DNA of 64,000 nt from NCBI GenBank assembly GCA_950295325.1, contig OX485806.1:434001-498000 (forward strand), in the 5' to 3' direction. Shown here one piece after another: positions 21,025 through 31,836 of the stretch. Position numbers and translations under genes: made by a program. A model generated the notes under the pieces. It was not told where the DNA came from, did not search any database, and saw nothing but the letters and a program-made list of their open reading frames with translations. Numbering within the stretch: position 1 is the first letter of the stretch; the number at the start of each line of letters is the position of its first letter. This DNA comes from Polytrichum commune. Its lineage: Eukaryota > Streptophyta > Polytrichopsida > Polytrichales > Polytrichaceae.

Positions 21025-22958
21025 CTATTTTGCAGTGTCACGGAAGCACATTGTCGGGTTAACCATGTTGTATGGAGGGGACTTCAAAATGTTCACTACG
21101 TGTGTGATGGTTGACCTTTCCGCTGGATTGGTCTTCGTCAATGAATCCAATGCTAACTCAAATCGCATATTCAAGCCATTTGGATCACTGTTTAGCTGAA
21201 ACAAGGGGGAAGTCGCATCCCTGGCATAAATCTTCTTTGCCAACGCACCCACTGAGAAGGACTCCGATAGAAACGTGTGCCTATGTTTCCGAGCCATCCT
21301 CACCGGAGAGGTGGATGTTCCACGCTGCCCTCGTACATGGAATAATCTGGACCAGCACAGTTGTATTTTGCTTTGTGCTTGTTCATCTCATCCACTGAAT
21401 TTTTTCCATAGTTGGAGGGTGCGTCTTCACCTCCCCAGGATGCCATGCCCCAATCACACACACCAATGTAAACCGTGTTCTCACGGTCTTGTGGGAAATG
21501 CAGCATGACATTGTTGGGATTAAGGTCATTGTGCAACACGTCATGCTTGTGCACTACATCCACAATGCACATTAGAGCCCATGCCAAATAAGCTCGATGC
21601 CTTCGATATACAACCAACCGTTTCCGTGCTTCAAAGTCTGCCCCATGCATGTGAAGGATTGTGCGCTCGTGGGTTTCCGGAACGCTGAAGTCATAGATCC
21701 TCATGTTTTTCAAGGAGCCTCCATTCCACCACATCGAATAGGATTCGTATGTTTTCATATTGAGGTATTGTAGCTTGATTACCCCAGGATGATCTACTGG
21801 ACACGCCAATGCTTCAACTGAACGTTCCTTTCGATTCTCCAAACTATTCGTGGCCTTCATGGTCTTCCCAGCCCACTCTATCCAGCTAGGGATGAATGAT
21901 GCTCCATGAATTGCGACTCTCCGCACCACTCCGAAGGTCCCTTGGAAGATTTCCTTATCCAAGGCTTTGATCTCCGCATTCCTAGGCAACCATATGACAC
22001 CCTGCCGGCCCTGAGTGGCAATGTTGTCTGCCATCTGCCTGTCAATAAAAATGGGAAGGTTGCGGGCGGATGTTCCTTTTGCTGCTATTACGCCTCTTTT
22101 CCAATTCTCTAGCTTCATGTACAGCTCGGACTTCCTGCCACTACTACTTCCCTCGCTAGGATGCACAGCATCATATGCCATTGTTGGATTGTAGATTGCT
22201 TCCACGGCTTGTTGTTCAATCCAGGTGCCCCAATTGCTCATGCCCCTAGCATCTTCAAACTCCGCTCCAGCCGTGGCTTCCGTGAGAATAAGAATCAAAT
22301 CGTTCCTCACCAAATCCAACCCCTTTGTACCATCATTGAGGTATTTTTTTTCCAAATAAACCATGCTGTTATTTCTAAACCACTCCAACAGCACGACCCT
22401 ACAATGGTTTCGAGCCTCATCGATCCGCGGGTCGCGTTTGCCTCTATTTTTCCTTTTCCTCGATTGCGAACCTGAAACCCCGGACCCCTCCTCCGTCCCT
22501 TCCGAAATTGCTGGGCGTTTTTGTCCCCGTCTTTCACCATGCTCCGAACCTTGAGGTACATCACGTGCAGGGCTCTCCGGTCTTGATGTCCGCCGTGTCG
22601 GAGATCGTGGTGGCACGGACTCTCCATGAGTGGCTGCATTTATATCGGTGGAACTGCCTAAGCTTGGTCCCCTTCCTGTTCTCCCTCTATGTCCACTGTT
22701 TCCCCGACTCCCACGTGTTCCACGGCTTCCACGTGTTCCACGACTTCCACGTGTTTGGTTGCCTCCTGAATGGCCAACTGCAAAGAACTCTTCGTCAAAC
22801 CGAAAAGGATCTGGATGTGGGGGACGTGCTGCAGTGCTTCCACTTCCGGCCTCGCTTCCCGTACCCTCTCCAGTATGCGCAAGTGCAGTGCTTTGGAGCC
22901 AAGCACGGTGCAGCCTCGTATCCTCGTCTTGGTAAGGAGCAATGTCCTCCCCCTCCAT
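21025..22958 (-). pseudogene. Protein kinase carried by the hAT element
   Basis: The start is MEGEDIAPYQDED. The N-terminal third is disordered, with tandem RGSRGT repeats and basic patches (KRKNRGKRDPR). The kinase core shows a glycine loop (IFQGTFGVVRRVAI), a WAGKTMK lysine, the catalytic loop HNDLNPNNVM (Asp and Asn in place), DWG in the DFG position, and a C-lobe block (FLSESFSVGALAKKIYAR). The frame shifts at about 21295-21305, just before that block, with a stop at 21301. A tiny unrecognised intron is less likely. Most catalytic residues are intact, so a related intact copy would be an active Ser/Thr kinase. A TATATAA sequence lies upstream at about 23188. Confidence 0.75.
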
Positions 22959-23179
22959 CGTGAAAAAAACCGCGTGAGTGAGTGAATGTAAAAAGGAGTG
23001 AGTGAATGTAGAAATGAGTGCGTGAATCTGGAAAAAAAATTGCGAGGGTTCCCCCACAATTTGCCCTGCCCTCCCAAACCCCCTGAGACCCGCGCGGTGC
23101 CGCTGTCCTTGGGACGACAACAAGGTCTCGGGTCCCTTTGTGGTGGGAGGAGAGGAAAGTGAGGGGAACTAAAACCCCA

Positions 23180-23200
23180 CGGCTTTATATAGGCAAAGGG
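23180..23200 (-). promoter_or_regulatory. TATA box of the hAT-borne kinase gene
   Basis: On the minus strand CCTATATAAAGCC reads as a strong plant TATA box between the right-end array and the kinase leader. Confidence 0.6.
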
Positions 23201-23254
23201 GAGCACAATCATTATGGGATCCCGGTCGGATTTGACATGGGGCACGAAAAGGAC

Positions 23255-24100
23255 GTATGGGGAACGTGGGAACGTGGGGGCGGACGGAGGGAACGAGGGG
23301 GCGGACGGAAGGGAACGGAGCGCGGACGGGAGGGAACGTACGGGAACATGGGGCGGACGGGAGGGGAACGTGGGGCGGACTGGAGGGGAACGCGGGCGGA
23401 CGGGAGGGGAACGTAGCGCGGACGGGAGGGAACATGGGACGGACGGGAGGGAACATGGGGCGGACGGGAGGGAACGTGGGGCGGACTGGAGGGGAACGCG
23501 GGCGGACGGGAGGGGAACGTAGCGCGGACGGGAGGGAACATGGGACGGACGGGAGGGAACATGGGGCGGACGGGAGGGAACGTGGGGCGGACGGGAGGGA
23601 ACGTGGGGCGGACGGGAGGGAACGTGGGCGGACGGGAAGGGACGGGAAGGGAACGGGTGCGGACTGGGGGGGAACGGGAGGGAACGGGTGCGGACTGGGG
23701 GGAACGCGGTAGGGAACGGGTGCGGACGTTAGGAAACGTGTGGGAACGTGAACGCACGGCGGGGGAACGTGGGGCGGACGTGAGGGAACTTGGGGCGGAC
23801 GGAGCCCTCCGCGTTCCCCCCGTCCGCCCCCGCGTTCCCGTCCGCTCCAGCGTTCTCCCCCCCGTTCCCAACCCCCTTCCGCCCCACCCCCGTCCGCTCC
23901 ACCCCCTCCACCGTCCACTCCACCCCCCTCCCCCGTCCGCTCCACCCCCTCCCCCGTCCGCTCCACCCCCCTCCGTCCGCCCCACCCCCCTCCCCCGTCC
24001 GCGCCACCCCCCTCCGTCCGCCCCACCCCCGTCCGCTCCACCCCCCTCCCCCGTCCGCTCCACCCCCTCCCCCGTCCGCTCCACCCCCCTCCGTCCGCGA
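23255..24100. repeat. GCGGAC/GTCCGC array, right end of the hAT element
   Basis: From about 23270 to 23800 the units read GCGGACGGGAGGGAACGT. After about 23810 the orientation flips to CCCCGTCCGCTCCACC up to the right TIR. Open frames on both strands here are repeat artefacts. Confidence 0.9.
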
Positions 24101-24112
24101 TAGACAACCCTG

Positions 24113-24120
24113 ACGATGTA
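24113..24120. repeat. Right 8-bp target-site duplication of the hAT element
   Basis: ACGATGTA, identical to 8623-8630. Confidence 0.95.
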
Positions 24121-25119
24121 GAATTCCCCTTGCTTAATAATTGGCCAATGTTCTGCTGTGACCTCCACGATTGGATCCTTTGGGGTCACACATATGGTCT
24201 GCCGGTCAGCTTTCGGGTTGTTCATGATGTTGTTCATCTGCCACCAGACGCCGCTCTCTTCTTGCACCAGAGTATTCATACTCTCGGTGCCCTGGTGGCA
24301 TTTATAAACATCCACGTCAAATGTGAAATACCTGCCCATTGGCCAGCAGGCTTTCATTTTTTCGTCGAACTCTTGTTGAATTTTTGTTGATAGATCAGAG
24401 TTCGGGCGTTCTCCTTTCTTCAGAAGTGGTGCGACAGTAAGGGTGGAGCTGACATCTGGACCTTCGGTAAGTCCAGATGACTCCATCTGTGAATGGGAGC
24501 GTTTACTGGATGGTCTGCTCCCTCTCGATGCTCCACTTTGAGACGGTCTTTATCCTTCCGGGACTCTCTGTGGAACACGCGGTTGTCGTTCAGAAACGAC
24601 TTTCTTCTTCCCTTTCCCCTTTCTGGACTCCAGGACTGCCCCATTCACTCTCGTGACATTGTTGAGGAGTCTTCCAAGCCGCTTACCCGTCCAAGGTGCA
24701 TTGTATGCATAGTCTTGGAATTCAGTTGCCAGATTGAAGCAACCCGCATCCGGGCTGCCATTTTCGCATTCAGCCTTGTGGAATGGATGTTTGTGCTCAT
24801 GAAGAAGAATTGTGACTCTGTCATCTTGTTTTTCAAGATCTATGACGACATAGTCACCTTGGGCCACTGCACACTCTACTGACCAATTTTTAACTCTAAC
24901 TCATTTATCTACATTTATATCTTTCGTCTTCATTTGATACCCAAATCTAAGTACGAATATGTCATTCTCAAGTTTCTCTACGTAAACTGTCCAGTTGTCT
25001 ACTGTGTCTTCGACTGGCTTGTAGTGATCGTTGTGGCTTATATCTTTGATGGCGGGTGGAAGTGGAGGCGGAAGAAACTCAAATGCCTGGTCAATTGCAG
25101 GTCTTTTTGTAGATGTCAT
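24113..25119 (-). pseudogene. DGQH gene, 5' portion right of the hAT insertion
   Basis: The frame starts at ATG 25119-25117 (MTSTKRPAIDQAFEFLPP), directly after a TTTGCAG acceptor. It runs in one frame to GEFYIV at 24113, where the hAT element interrupts it. It resumes at 8630 with DGQHSVEAAK once one copy of the duplication is removed. Two in-frame stops are present: TGA at 24901-24903 (likely CGA) and TAA at 24550-24552 (likely CAA). No other domain is recognised. A basic patch (ESRKGKGKKK) and a Ser/Arg stretch precede the DGQH region. The palindrome cluster begins about 45 bases upstream of the ATG, within the presumed leader and promoter. Confidence 0.65.
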
Positions 25120-25162
25120 CTGCAAATGCAAAAACAATGCTTAGCATCATGATCAATGTCCA

Positions 25163-25796
25163 GTTTACGGACGCGCGTCCGTAAACTTTCCACAGGTTGT
25201 TTTGAATTATAGTGTCAGAATGAACTATCCGAAAAGATTTTGCATATGTCAATACGAAATTTCACATGTAGTTTACGGACGCGCGTCTGTAAACTATCAA
25301 CGGGTAGTTGGGGATGAGAATCTCAACTATGAACAAAGATAAGATTTAATAAGAAAGTTCTAGTTTACAAACGCACGTCCGTAAACTAGTAGTTGGGTTT
25401 ACGGGGTTAGCACTAATTTACGGACGTGCGTCCGGAAACTAGGAATGGGGTTTACTTGGATGTCACTAGTTTACGGACGCGCGTCCGTAAACTAGGAATG
25501 GGGTTTACTCGGATGTCACTAGTTTACGGACGCGCGTCCGTAAACTAGGAATGGGGTTTCCTCGGATGTCACTAGTTTACGGACGCGCGTCCGTAATCTA
25601 GGAGTGGGGTTTACTTGGATGTCACTAGTTTACGGACGCGCGTCTGTAAACTAGGAAAATATACTGTCCATTAGTAATAATATTGTTTTTTAAATATATC
25701 CAGAACTTACGGACGCGCGTCCGTAAGTTCTGGATATATGTTGCATGCTTCACCCACATGGTGCGTCAAAGTTTACGGACGCGCGTCCGTAAACTT
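25163..25796. repeat. Palindrome cluster upstream of the DGQH gene (10 copies)
   Basis: Copies lie at 25163, 25271, 25363, 25416, 25469, 25522, 25575, 25628, 25694-25739 and 25769. Five of them (25416-25651) form a tandem array of about 53-bp period with spacer CTAGGAATGGGGTTTAC. The copy at 25694-25739 is a perfect 46-bp palindrome, and that at 25769-25796 is a perfect 28-bp one. The common core is GTTTACGGACGC plus its reverse complement. Confidence 0.95.
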
Positions 25797-25949
25797 CAAG
25801 CCCTACATTGGTTAATCTGGTCCTTGTTGAGAGGGTTCCGGAATTTCAGGAAGGTGGTTTTGTATTTCCCAAGGATCTGCAGAATGCAATTGCATTGATC
25901 TACAGACTGCAATTGCAGTGTTCTAGAAATCTTTCATGATGCATATGAT

Positions 25950-26640
25950 GCAAAATACAAGCAAACCAGCAAAGAACAAAAAAAACCAAGCAATCAAACA
26001 ATCAAACCAGCAAGTAAAAAAATAAGAAATAAACTAAAACACAATCAAACAAGCAATCTATGTACTTATGCAAGAGGCCAGCAAGTAAACAAGCAACCAC
26101 GCCAGCAAGCAAAGCAAAGCAAAGCAGCAAGCACAAGCAAATCAAACAACTGTAAGCAAGCAAGCACACAAGCAAAAGAGAGAAAAAACAATCACAAGCA
26201 AGCACATAAACAAAAGATAAAAAAACAATCACAAGTAAGCACAAGCAAGCACAACCAGCTAGCAAGCACAAACAATGATACAAGCAGCAGGCAATCAAAC
26301 AATTAAACAAGCAAGTAAAACCAAGAAATTAACTAAAACACAATCAAACAAGCAACCTATGTCATTATGCAAGAGGCTAGCAATCAAACAAGCAACCAAG
26401 CCAGCACAACAAAGCACAAGCAAGCACAACCAGCAAGCACAAGCAATGCAAAACAAAGAAAAGCAAAGCAAATCAGCAAAGCAAAGCAAAGCAAAGTAAA
26501 GCACAAGCCAAGAAAGCACAAGCAAAGCAAAGCAAAGCAAAGCAAAGCAAAAGCAAAGCAAAGCACAAAGCACAAAGCAAAGCAAAGCAAACCAGCAAGC
26601 ACAAGAACAAACACAAACACAAACAACAAATAACCTTGTG
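25950..26640. repeat. AGCAA/AAGC-rich low-complexity tract
   Basis: Imperfect microsatellite of AAGCA/AGCAA units. It contains two related blocks (about 25975-26060 and 26280-26375, sharing CAATCAAACAAGCAA.CTATGT). Open frames across it are artefacts. Confidence 0.85.
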
Positions 26641-26878
26641 AGGTGACCAGGAGCGCCAACAGCAAGAGGAGCAATGCCACCAGCAAGAGGAGCGCGGAGA
26701 GCAAGAGGAGCGCCAACAGCAAGAGGAGAGCAAGAGAAACGCCAACAACAAGAGGAGAGGAGCGCGGAGAGAAGCGCCAACAACAAGAAGAACGCGGGGA
26801 GGAGAGGGTTTAGGGTGACAACAACAAACCCTAGAGAAGCAAGAGAGGAGCGTGAAAAGAATGTGAGGAAGGAGAGCG
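26641..26878. repeat. GCAAGAGGAGCGCC minisatellite
   Basis: About 25-30 bp units (CAACAGCAAGAGGAGCGC and variants) run up to about 26800. They continue across the CACTA-like insertion as GAGAGAGGGGAGGCGGAG at 27962, showing that the MITE split this tract. Confidence 0.6.
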
Positions 26879-27957
26879 CACTACAAGAAAAAACGGTTCC
26901 GTTCCAACAGAGTTCCAACAAAATTCTGTTGATTCTACCTGTTGATTCGGAACTCTTGATTCGGAACAATTTTAACACATATCTCTTGATTGAGGCATTG
27001 GTTAAATGTCCAAGTTATACTAGTAAAAAAGATAAAAAATCTGTAATTCCGCTACTCACATTCCAAGCCTATACACCTACTACCAAGGACCGCCTTGCCT
27101 AGGACCTAGCCACCTACCTAACCTAGACTAGGGGCAAGGGTGAAGGCCAAGGGTATTGATCCTTAAACCTCTTGGCTACCGCAAGGAGGCCTTAGCCACT
27201 AAGCCACCACTCATCACATGATGTACAATGAGTATGTAAGACACTTGTATAAAGAGGCCGTAAAATTTATAATTACATAGATTACATAATTACATAATTA
27301 CATAGATTACATAATTACATAGATTACATAATTACATAATTATAGTAATTACTGTAATTACTGTAATTGTTTTTATTACTATAATTAGTTTAATTTCTGT
27401 AATTAGTTTAATTAGTCATTTCTGTAAATATTTTAATTAGTAATTTCTGTAATTACTTTAATTAGTAATTTCTGTAATTAGTTTAATTAGTATTTTCTGT
27501 AATTATTATTTCTGTAATTAGTAATTATTGTAATTACTTTAATTACTTTAATGAATAAGTACAATAATTAGAGTAATTGCTAATTAGTAATTACAGCTAC
27601 TATAAATAGAACAAAATTACAATCATTCACAATTTACTATAATTTTAAATTTAAGTAATTAAATAATTAAATATTGCAAATTAATCAAACTATTTAATTA
27701 TTGTAAATTATAGGAATCATAGTAATTGATTACTTTAACATAATTAGTGTTATTTAAAAATTAAAATACAATAATTAAAATTCCTCTGTTGAAATCAACA
27801 GATAAATGATCTTCCTCTGTTGAAATCAACAAATAAATGTTCCCTCTGTTGATTTGTGTCGCACAATGGATCCATTTCAACATTGTTTTTCCCAAATCTG
27901 TTGAAATCAACAGAAATTAGTTGATTTTATGTTGATTCGGACTGCGATTTCTTGTAG
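26879..27957. mobile_element. CACTA-like non-autonomous element
   Basis: The left end is CACTACAAGAAAAAACGG and the right end TTTCTTGTAG (the last two bases of the expected TTGTAGTG are missing). GCG flanks both sides (26876-26878 and 27958-27960), fitting a 3-bp duplication. Inside are several CTGTTGAAATCAACAG palindromes and a TAATTACATAATTACATAGA microsatellite (27270-27360). It has no coding capacity. Confidence 0.65.
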
Positions 27958-28141
27958 GCGCGAGAGAGGGGAGGCGGAGAAATGAGAGGGTGAAAATGGG
28001 CGAATGAAACCCTAAAACCCTTAAGTACTCAAGAGGAGCCCCCCAAACGCCCCGACTCCCAACGTCCCATCCACCCCGCACCCCATCGCCACGTGGCAGA
28101 ACCCTATAGGTTCATATTGGAGAGGTATGTGGCACACCTCT

Positions 28142-29817
28142 CCCTCTTTAGTAAGACACGTTTGGAAATCACAAAAAATGTCGTATTATCGACATGTTGT
28201 CTTCTCGTTAATATGACAAACGCTGTAAAATTGTCGTACTATTGAGCGAATCAAAAAATAAAAAAAATATGAGCTTCAAAACACACACAACGGATGTAAG
28301 CAATTATTATATATATTGTATGAAATAATAACGTATAACTTCAAACAAATACAAGCGTTCTCAATAATTATTGAAATAAGAGTTCAGTGATCTGAGTCTA
28401 GTGTTGCCTACCTAAGTGAAACAAGTTGTCTAATAAAAAATTAGACAACAATGATGCATAACGTTGACGCTTTAATATTGTACGTGAAAAAACATCATCC
28501 AAATGAACCAAATGCAAATTAACATTAAAATCAAAGCCTTCTGCATTATTGATTCCCAAAACGGCATCCACCAACTCAACAACCATTATACACACTTCTT
28601 GCTCAATATCATATGCATATAAGTATTAGTTGACATGTCACCATCATCCAGTCGCAACATCCAATTACACTAAATATCACTAACCCTATGAAAGTAAGGT
28701 ACTTTTAACTGTGAACTCAAACACTAAATTTCAACTATTAATGGTAATAAGTGGAAGTGACATATAATGTGTACCATTAATTATATGATTAAAATTTAAC
28801 AATGACAAAAGGAGAAGGGACATGGTAGTAACCTAGCATGTAAGATACAAATTGTAAAAACATAGCACCAGTGACAATTGGGTTCTGCACCTTGTACTCG
28901 AATATAGTCTTTGTTTAAAATAATCTCTTGAAACCCTTATTTTCATTAAATAGTGGCAGGCTCTTGGTCTGAAACCTAAATATCACCCTTATTTCATTTT
29001 TTCCATGTCGACATAAATATTTATATATTTCACATTTTCATTCGTAGGTTTATTTGGGAATTGTTGTTCTGCCAACCGACTATCGTGCTAACCCAACTCA
29101 CACCATATTACTTCATAACTCCACATGATAGATTGTTTGATATTAGTCCTTCAATGTAGCATCATATTTATGACAAAGCCCAACTAACATAAGGTGAAGA
29201 TGCATGACCTGGAGTCATATTAGTCACCTTTCATTTATTAATACCCTAACCAAACCCATTCTACAATACAAATCCTAATGTTTATTAAGTTCACAATGAT
29301 AAGCCTAGGGAAGTTTTTGGTATTGAAACTATAGGACAATATGAGGTTGAGTAACTCAAGTGTAACATTTTTTTGTGGAGTTGTTGCAATATGAAGGTAA
29401 GTGGACTTTAAATGACTAGTACACTAACTATCGCTTATTATTACGAATTATGATATGCTACAACTATTTATTGTATGATAATATATCATTGTCCACAATT
29501 AAATTACATCAAGAAATTTTTTTTAAAGGTTAAGCATTTTGTAAATACAAACATCGACATATGCCACTCTTTGGACTCCTCTATCAAGAGTTTTTGAAAA
29601 TATTTGTATTTGTTTGGAGTTATTAGCTCTTATTTCATATCATCTATATTGCCTATTAAACTTGTTGTATATATATCTTTGCGCTTATTTTTATTATGAT
29701 AATTTCGTATTCCCTCAATAATATGACAACTTTACGCCACTTGTCATATGAATGAGAAGACGACACCTAGATAACATGACCTTTTTGTGTTTCTCACACT
29801 TGTCATACTAAAGAGGG
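28142..29817. mobile_element. Long-TIR (MULE-like) element
   Basis: The ends CCCTCTTTAGTA are followed by inverted arms of about 110 bp (28142-28255 and 29705-29817; shared GTTGTCTTCTC and TTGTC(A/G)TA(C/T)TATTGAG). No clear target duplication is seen. The long arms suggest a Mutator-like element or a derivative. Confidence 0.6.
28398..28595 (-). CDS. Exon-like frame inside the long-TIR element
   Basis: This 65-codon frame (VVELVDAVLGINNAEGFDFN, then RTILKRQRYASLLSNFLLDN) has coding-like composition but no recognised family. It may be a remnant exon of the element's transposase or a captured gene piece. Confidence 0.25.
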   Translation of the reverse strand: MCIMVVELVDAVLGINNAEGFDFNVNLHLVHLDDVFSRTILKRQRYASLLSNFLLDNLFHLGRQH

Positions 29818-31836
29818 TGAACAATAATGACATTCATGTTCGGTTTGGATGAATTTGCATGTTAATCTCTTTAATTCTTGGAGGACATAACTCTCGTTCG
29901 TCACTTGAGGTCATCCTAAGCCGGTATCAATAACATAACCTCGAAGTGCGAGGCTTGGAAGAAATTTCACCATATTTTGAGAAGAACGACATAATACTAT
30001 GGGTTGAGGGTTTAGGATTTAAGGGGTTTAGCATGAATGCAAGTCTAGAACCTAGGGTGAGCATTCAACTACCCTACTTCTTGTAATCATGAGGCCAAAT
30101 TGCTTGCCTCTCATTTGAGAGTTTTAATGATAAAATGAGGTAGTGGGGGATGTCAATCCAACTACACTCTTTGGAATCTTGTGTCAAGAGTTCTTGAAAA
30201 TGTTTGTATTTGTTTGGAGTTATAAGCTCTTATTTCATACCATCTAATAGGGTTGAAGTCATATGCCTATGATATTATCTTGCACAACATTACGAATTAA
30301 TTCAATCCCTTTGAACATAGGTCTAGTAAGCTTGTATTAAAAGTGCACGCAAGGGTATGTATTGAATTTACATCCCTCTTGTACATTAAACAACCATCGG
30401 GATTCATTGAATCCTTCCACGAGCTTGTATATCACCTACATCAAGTACTAGCAAACTGTTTTTTATTCTAGAGTTTTGTTTCCATGGTGACATGGATTGA
30501 TGTGTTAAGTACTCCATTAAAGAATACCAATTAATATATATGATCTTCAAAACCTTTCATCAAAAGTATATGTTAAGAGCAAATGGCTAAAGCTGGCTTG
30601 GAACATAAATATTATAATGATCTTCAATGTTTCGAAGCCTTAATTGTTTTCATATTTGTATCCCTTCATTTCATTTTAAACTTGGGGTCACATCAAAGGA
30701 TAACAAGTCCCAGCTAAATCTTTTACTTGCATGTAAGGGGTACATTTCACCCAAAAAAAGTAAGATTCAAAAAAATGAAAGTTAGGGTTACACAACCCAA
30801 GTTTTATGGCTCTCATTGAAGGATACCAAATGAAGATTTTGTACATGACAATTAGAATTGTTATTGACAGTTTCATGAATATTTATTCAATGTCATATAC
30901 TTTTTCACCACTTACACCATCTTGCAAAATAATTGGTGTTGTTCAATAACTAAGAATGCTTGCAACCAAACCCTAAACCCTAAACCCTACCTAGGTCCAT
31001 AGATGTTCTACTTTCATGGCCTTACGGAAATCAAAGTTTCTGTATGTATTAATAATATTATGTGTAGGTGGGGAAATTAAAAGGGTTGGATGGTAGGGTG
31101 GTGGCCGATTGTATTACAATATTAAATGCAAGATGAGAGGAGAGAACATGATATTCTAATATCATAAGATTGTATGCAAAACAATTAAATAGTTGCTAGA
31201 TTATTTCCGAAGCACATATATTTTTATAGTCCATGGACTACAAATGTTGTTGTGGTGGTTGATTTTTTATACGATTCTATAATTTTTTGTCCACAAATTC
31301 TACAATGAACTCTTAATATTGGGTACTCCAATAATATAAACCCCCCCTCAACAATGTTTATTGCTCATATAATATTAACCAACTTGCTTTGTTGTACACC
31401 ATAAATATATAGATGCCTTTTGCTTTGTCATTATGTGGAGTCATGGTCAAATGCATGTTGGCCGCCATGAATACACATTCCATTGCAAGGCTGGCATTCT
31501 CCATGTTGGAATATTAGGTTTTTGTTTTTAGGAAATAGTTGGCGGCTAGTATCCTATGTTGAAGAAATGATCCAAGGGAAGACGACGAATACTTAAGGGA
31601 AATCCCCCCACCAAGAGACTCTTTTTGCATCTCAGATGTGGGTTGCGCTCTTGAGACCCTTGTAGTGTGGTGGATACTTGTTTCGCGCAGGTATAGATCC
31701 TATTGCAATGAACCTATTATACCCTAAACCCATATTCGATTTGCACTATCTGGATCTCTGAATGCGATGGATTCTATTTCTGACAGGTATTGTTCGCGCT
31801 GCAAGGGTCCTATTATGACGCCGCAAATTACGGAAC
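29818..31836. other. AT-rich DNA, degraded repeats
   Basis: No gene is seen. Positions 30162-30246 repeat 29563-29645 (TTTGTATTTGTTTGGAGTTAT core), so part of this DNA is a duplicated fragment of the neighbouring element. 30530-30660 resembles 63740-63860. A short telomere-like CCCTAAA run lies at about 30968-30988. Confidence 0.45.

Larger units (their letters stand above)
8631..24112. mobile_element. 15.5-kb hAT transposon with cargo genes
   Basis: The ends are CAGGGTTGTCTAT and its reverse complement (13-bp TIR with the typical hAT CAGGG start), flanked by a perfect 8-bp duplication. The element holds a hAT transposase (9828-13019), a RING/coiled-coil gene (13719-15992), an acidic unknown gene (17497-18057) and a protein kinase (21025-22958). 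Three GTCCGC-rich arrays lie upstream of the transposase, RING and kinase genes. It lies inside an exon of the DGQH gene. A later TCA-type MITE (19694-20282) is nested in it. The transposase has two in-frame stops and the kinase a frameshift, so this copy is probably not autonomous. A short relative with the same ends lies at 55951-56481. Confidence 0.92.

Noticed and set aside
25163-25796. Regularly spaced palindromes resembling a CRISPR array
   Set aside because: The repeats are full palindromes, the spacers are themselves repeats, there are no cas genes, and the context is eukaryotic.
26002-26978. Cys/Leu-rich membrane protein frames
   Set aside because: They arise from the AGCAA microsatellite read in antisense; periodic and low complexity.
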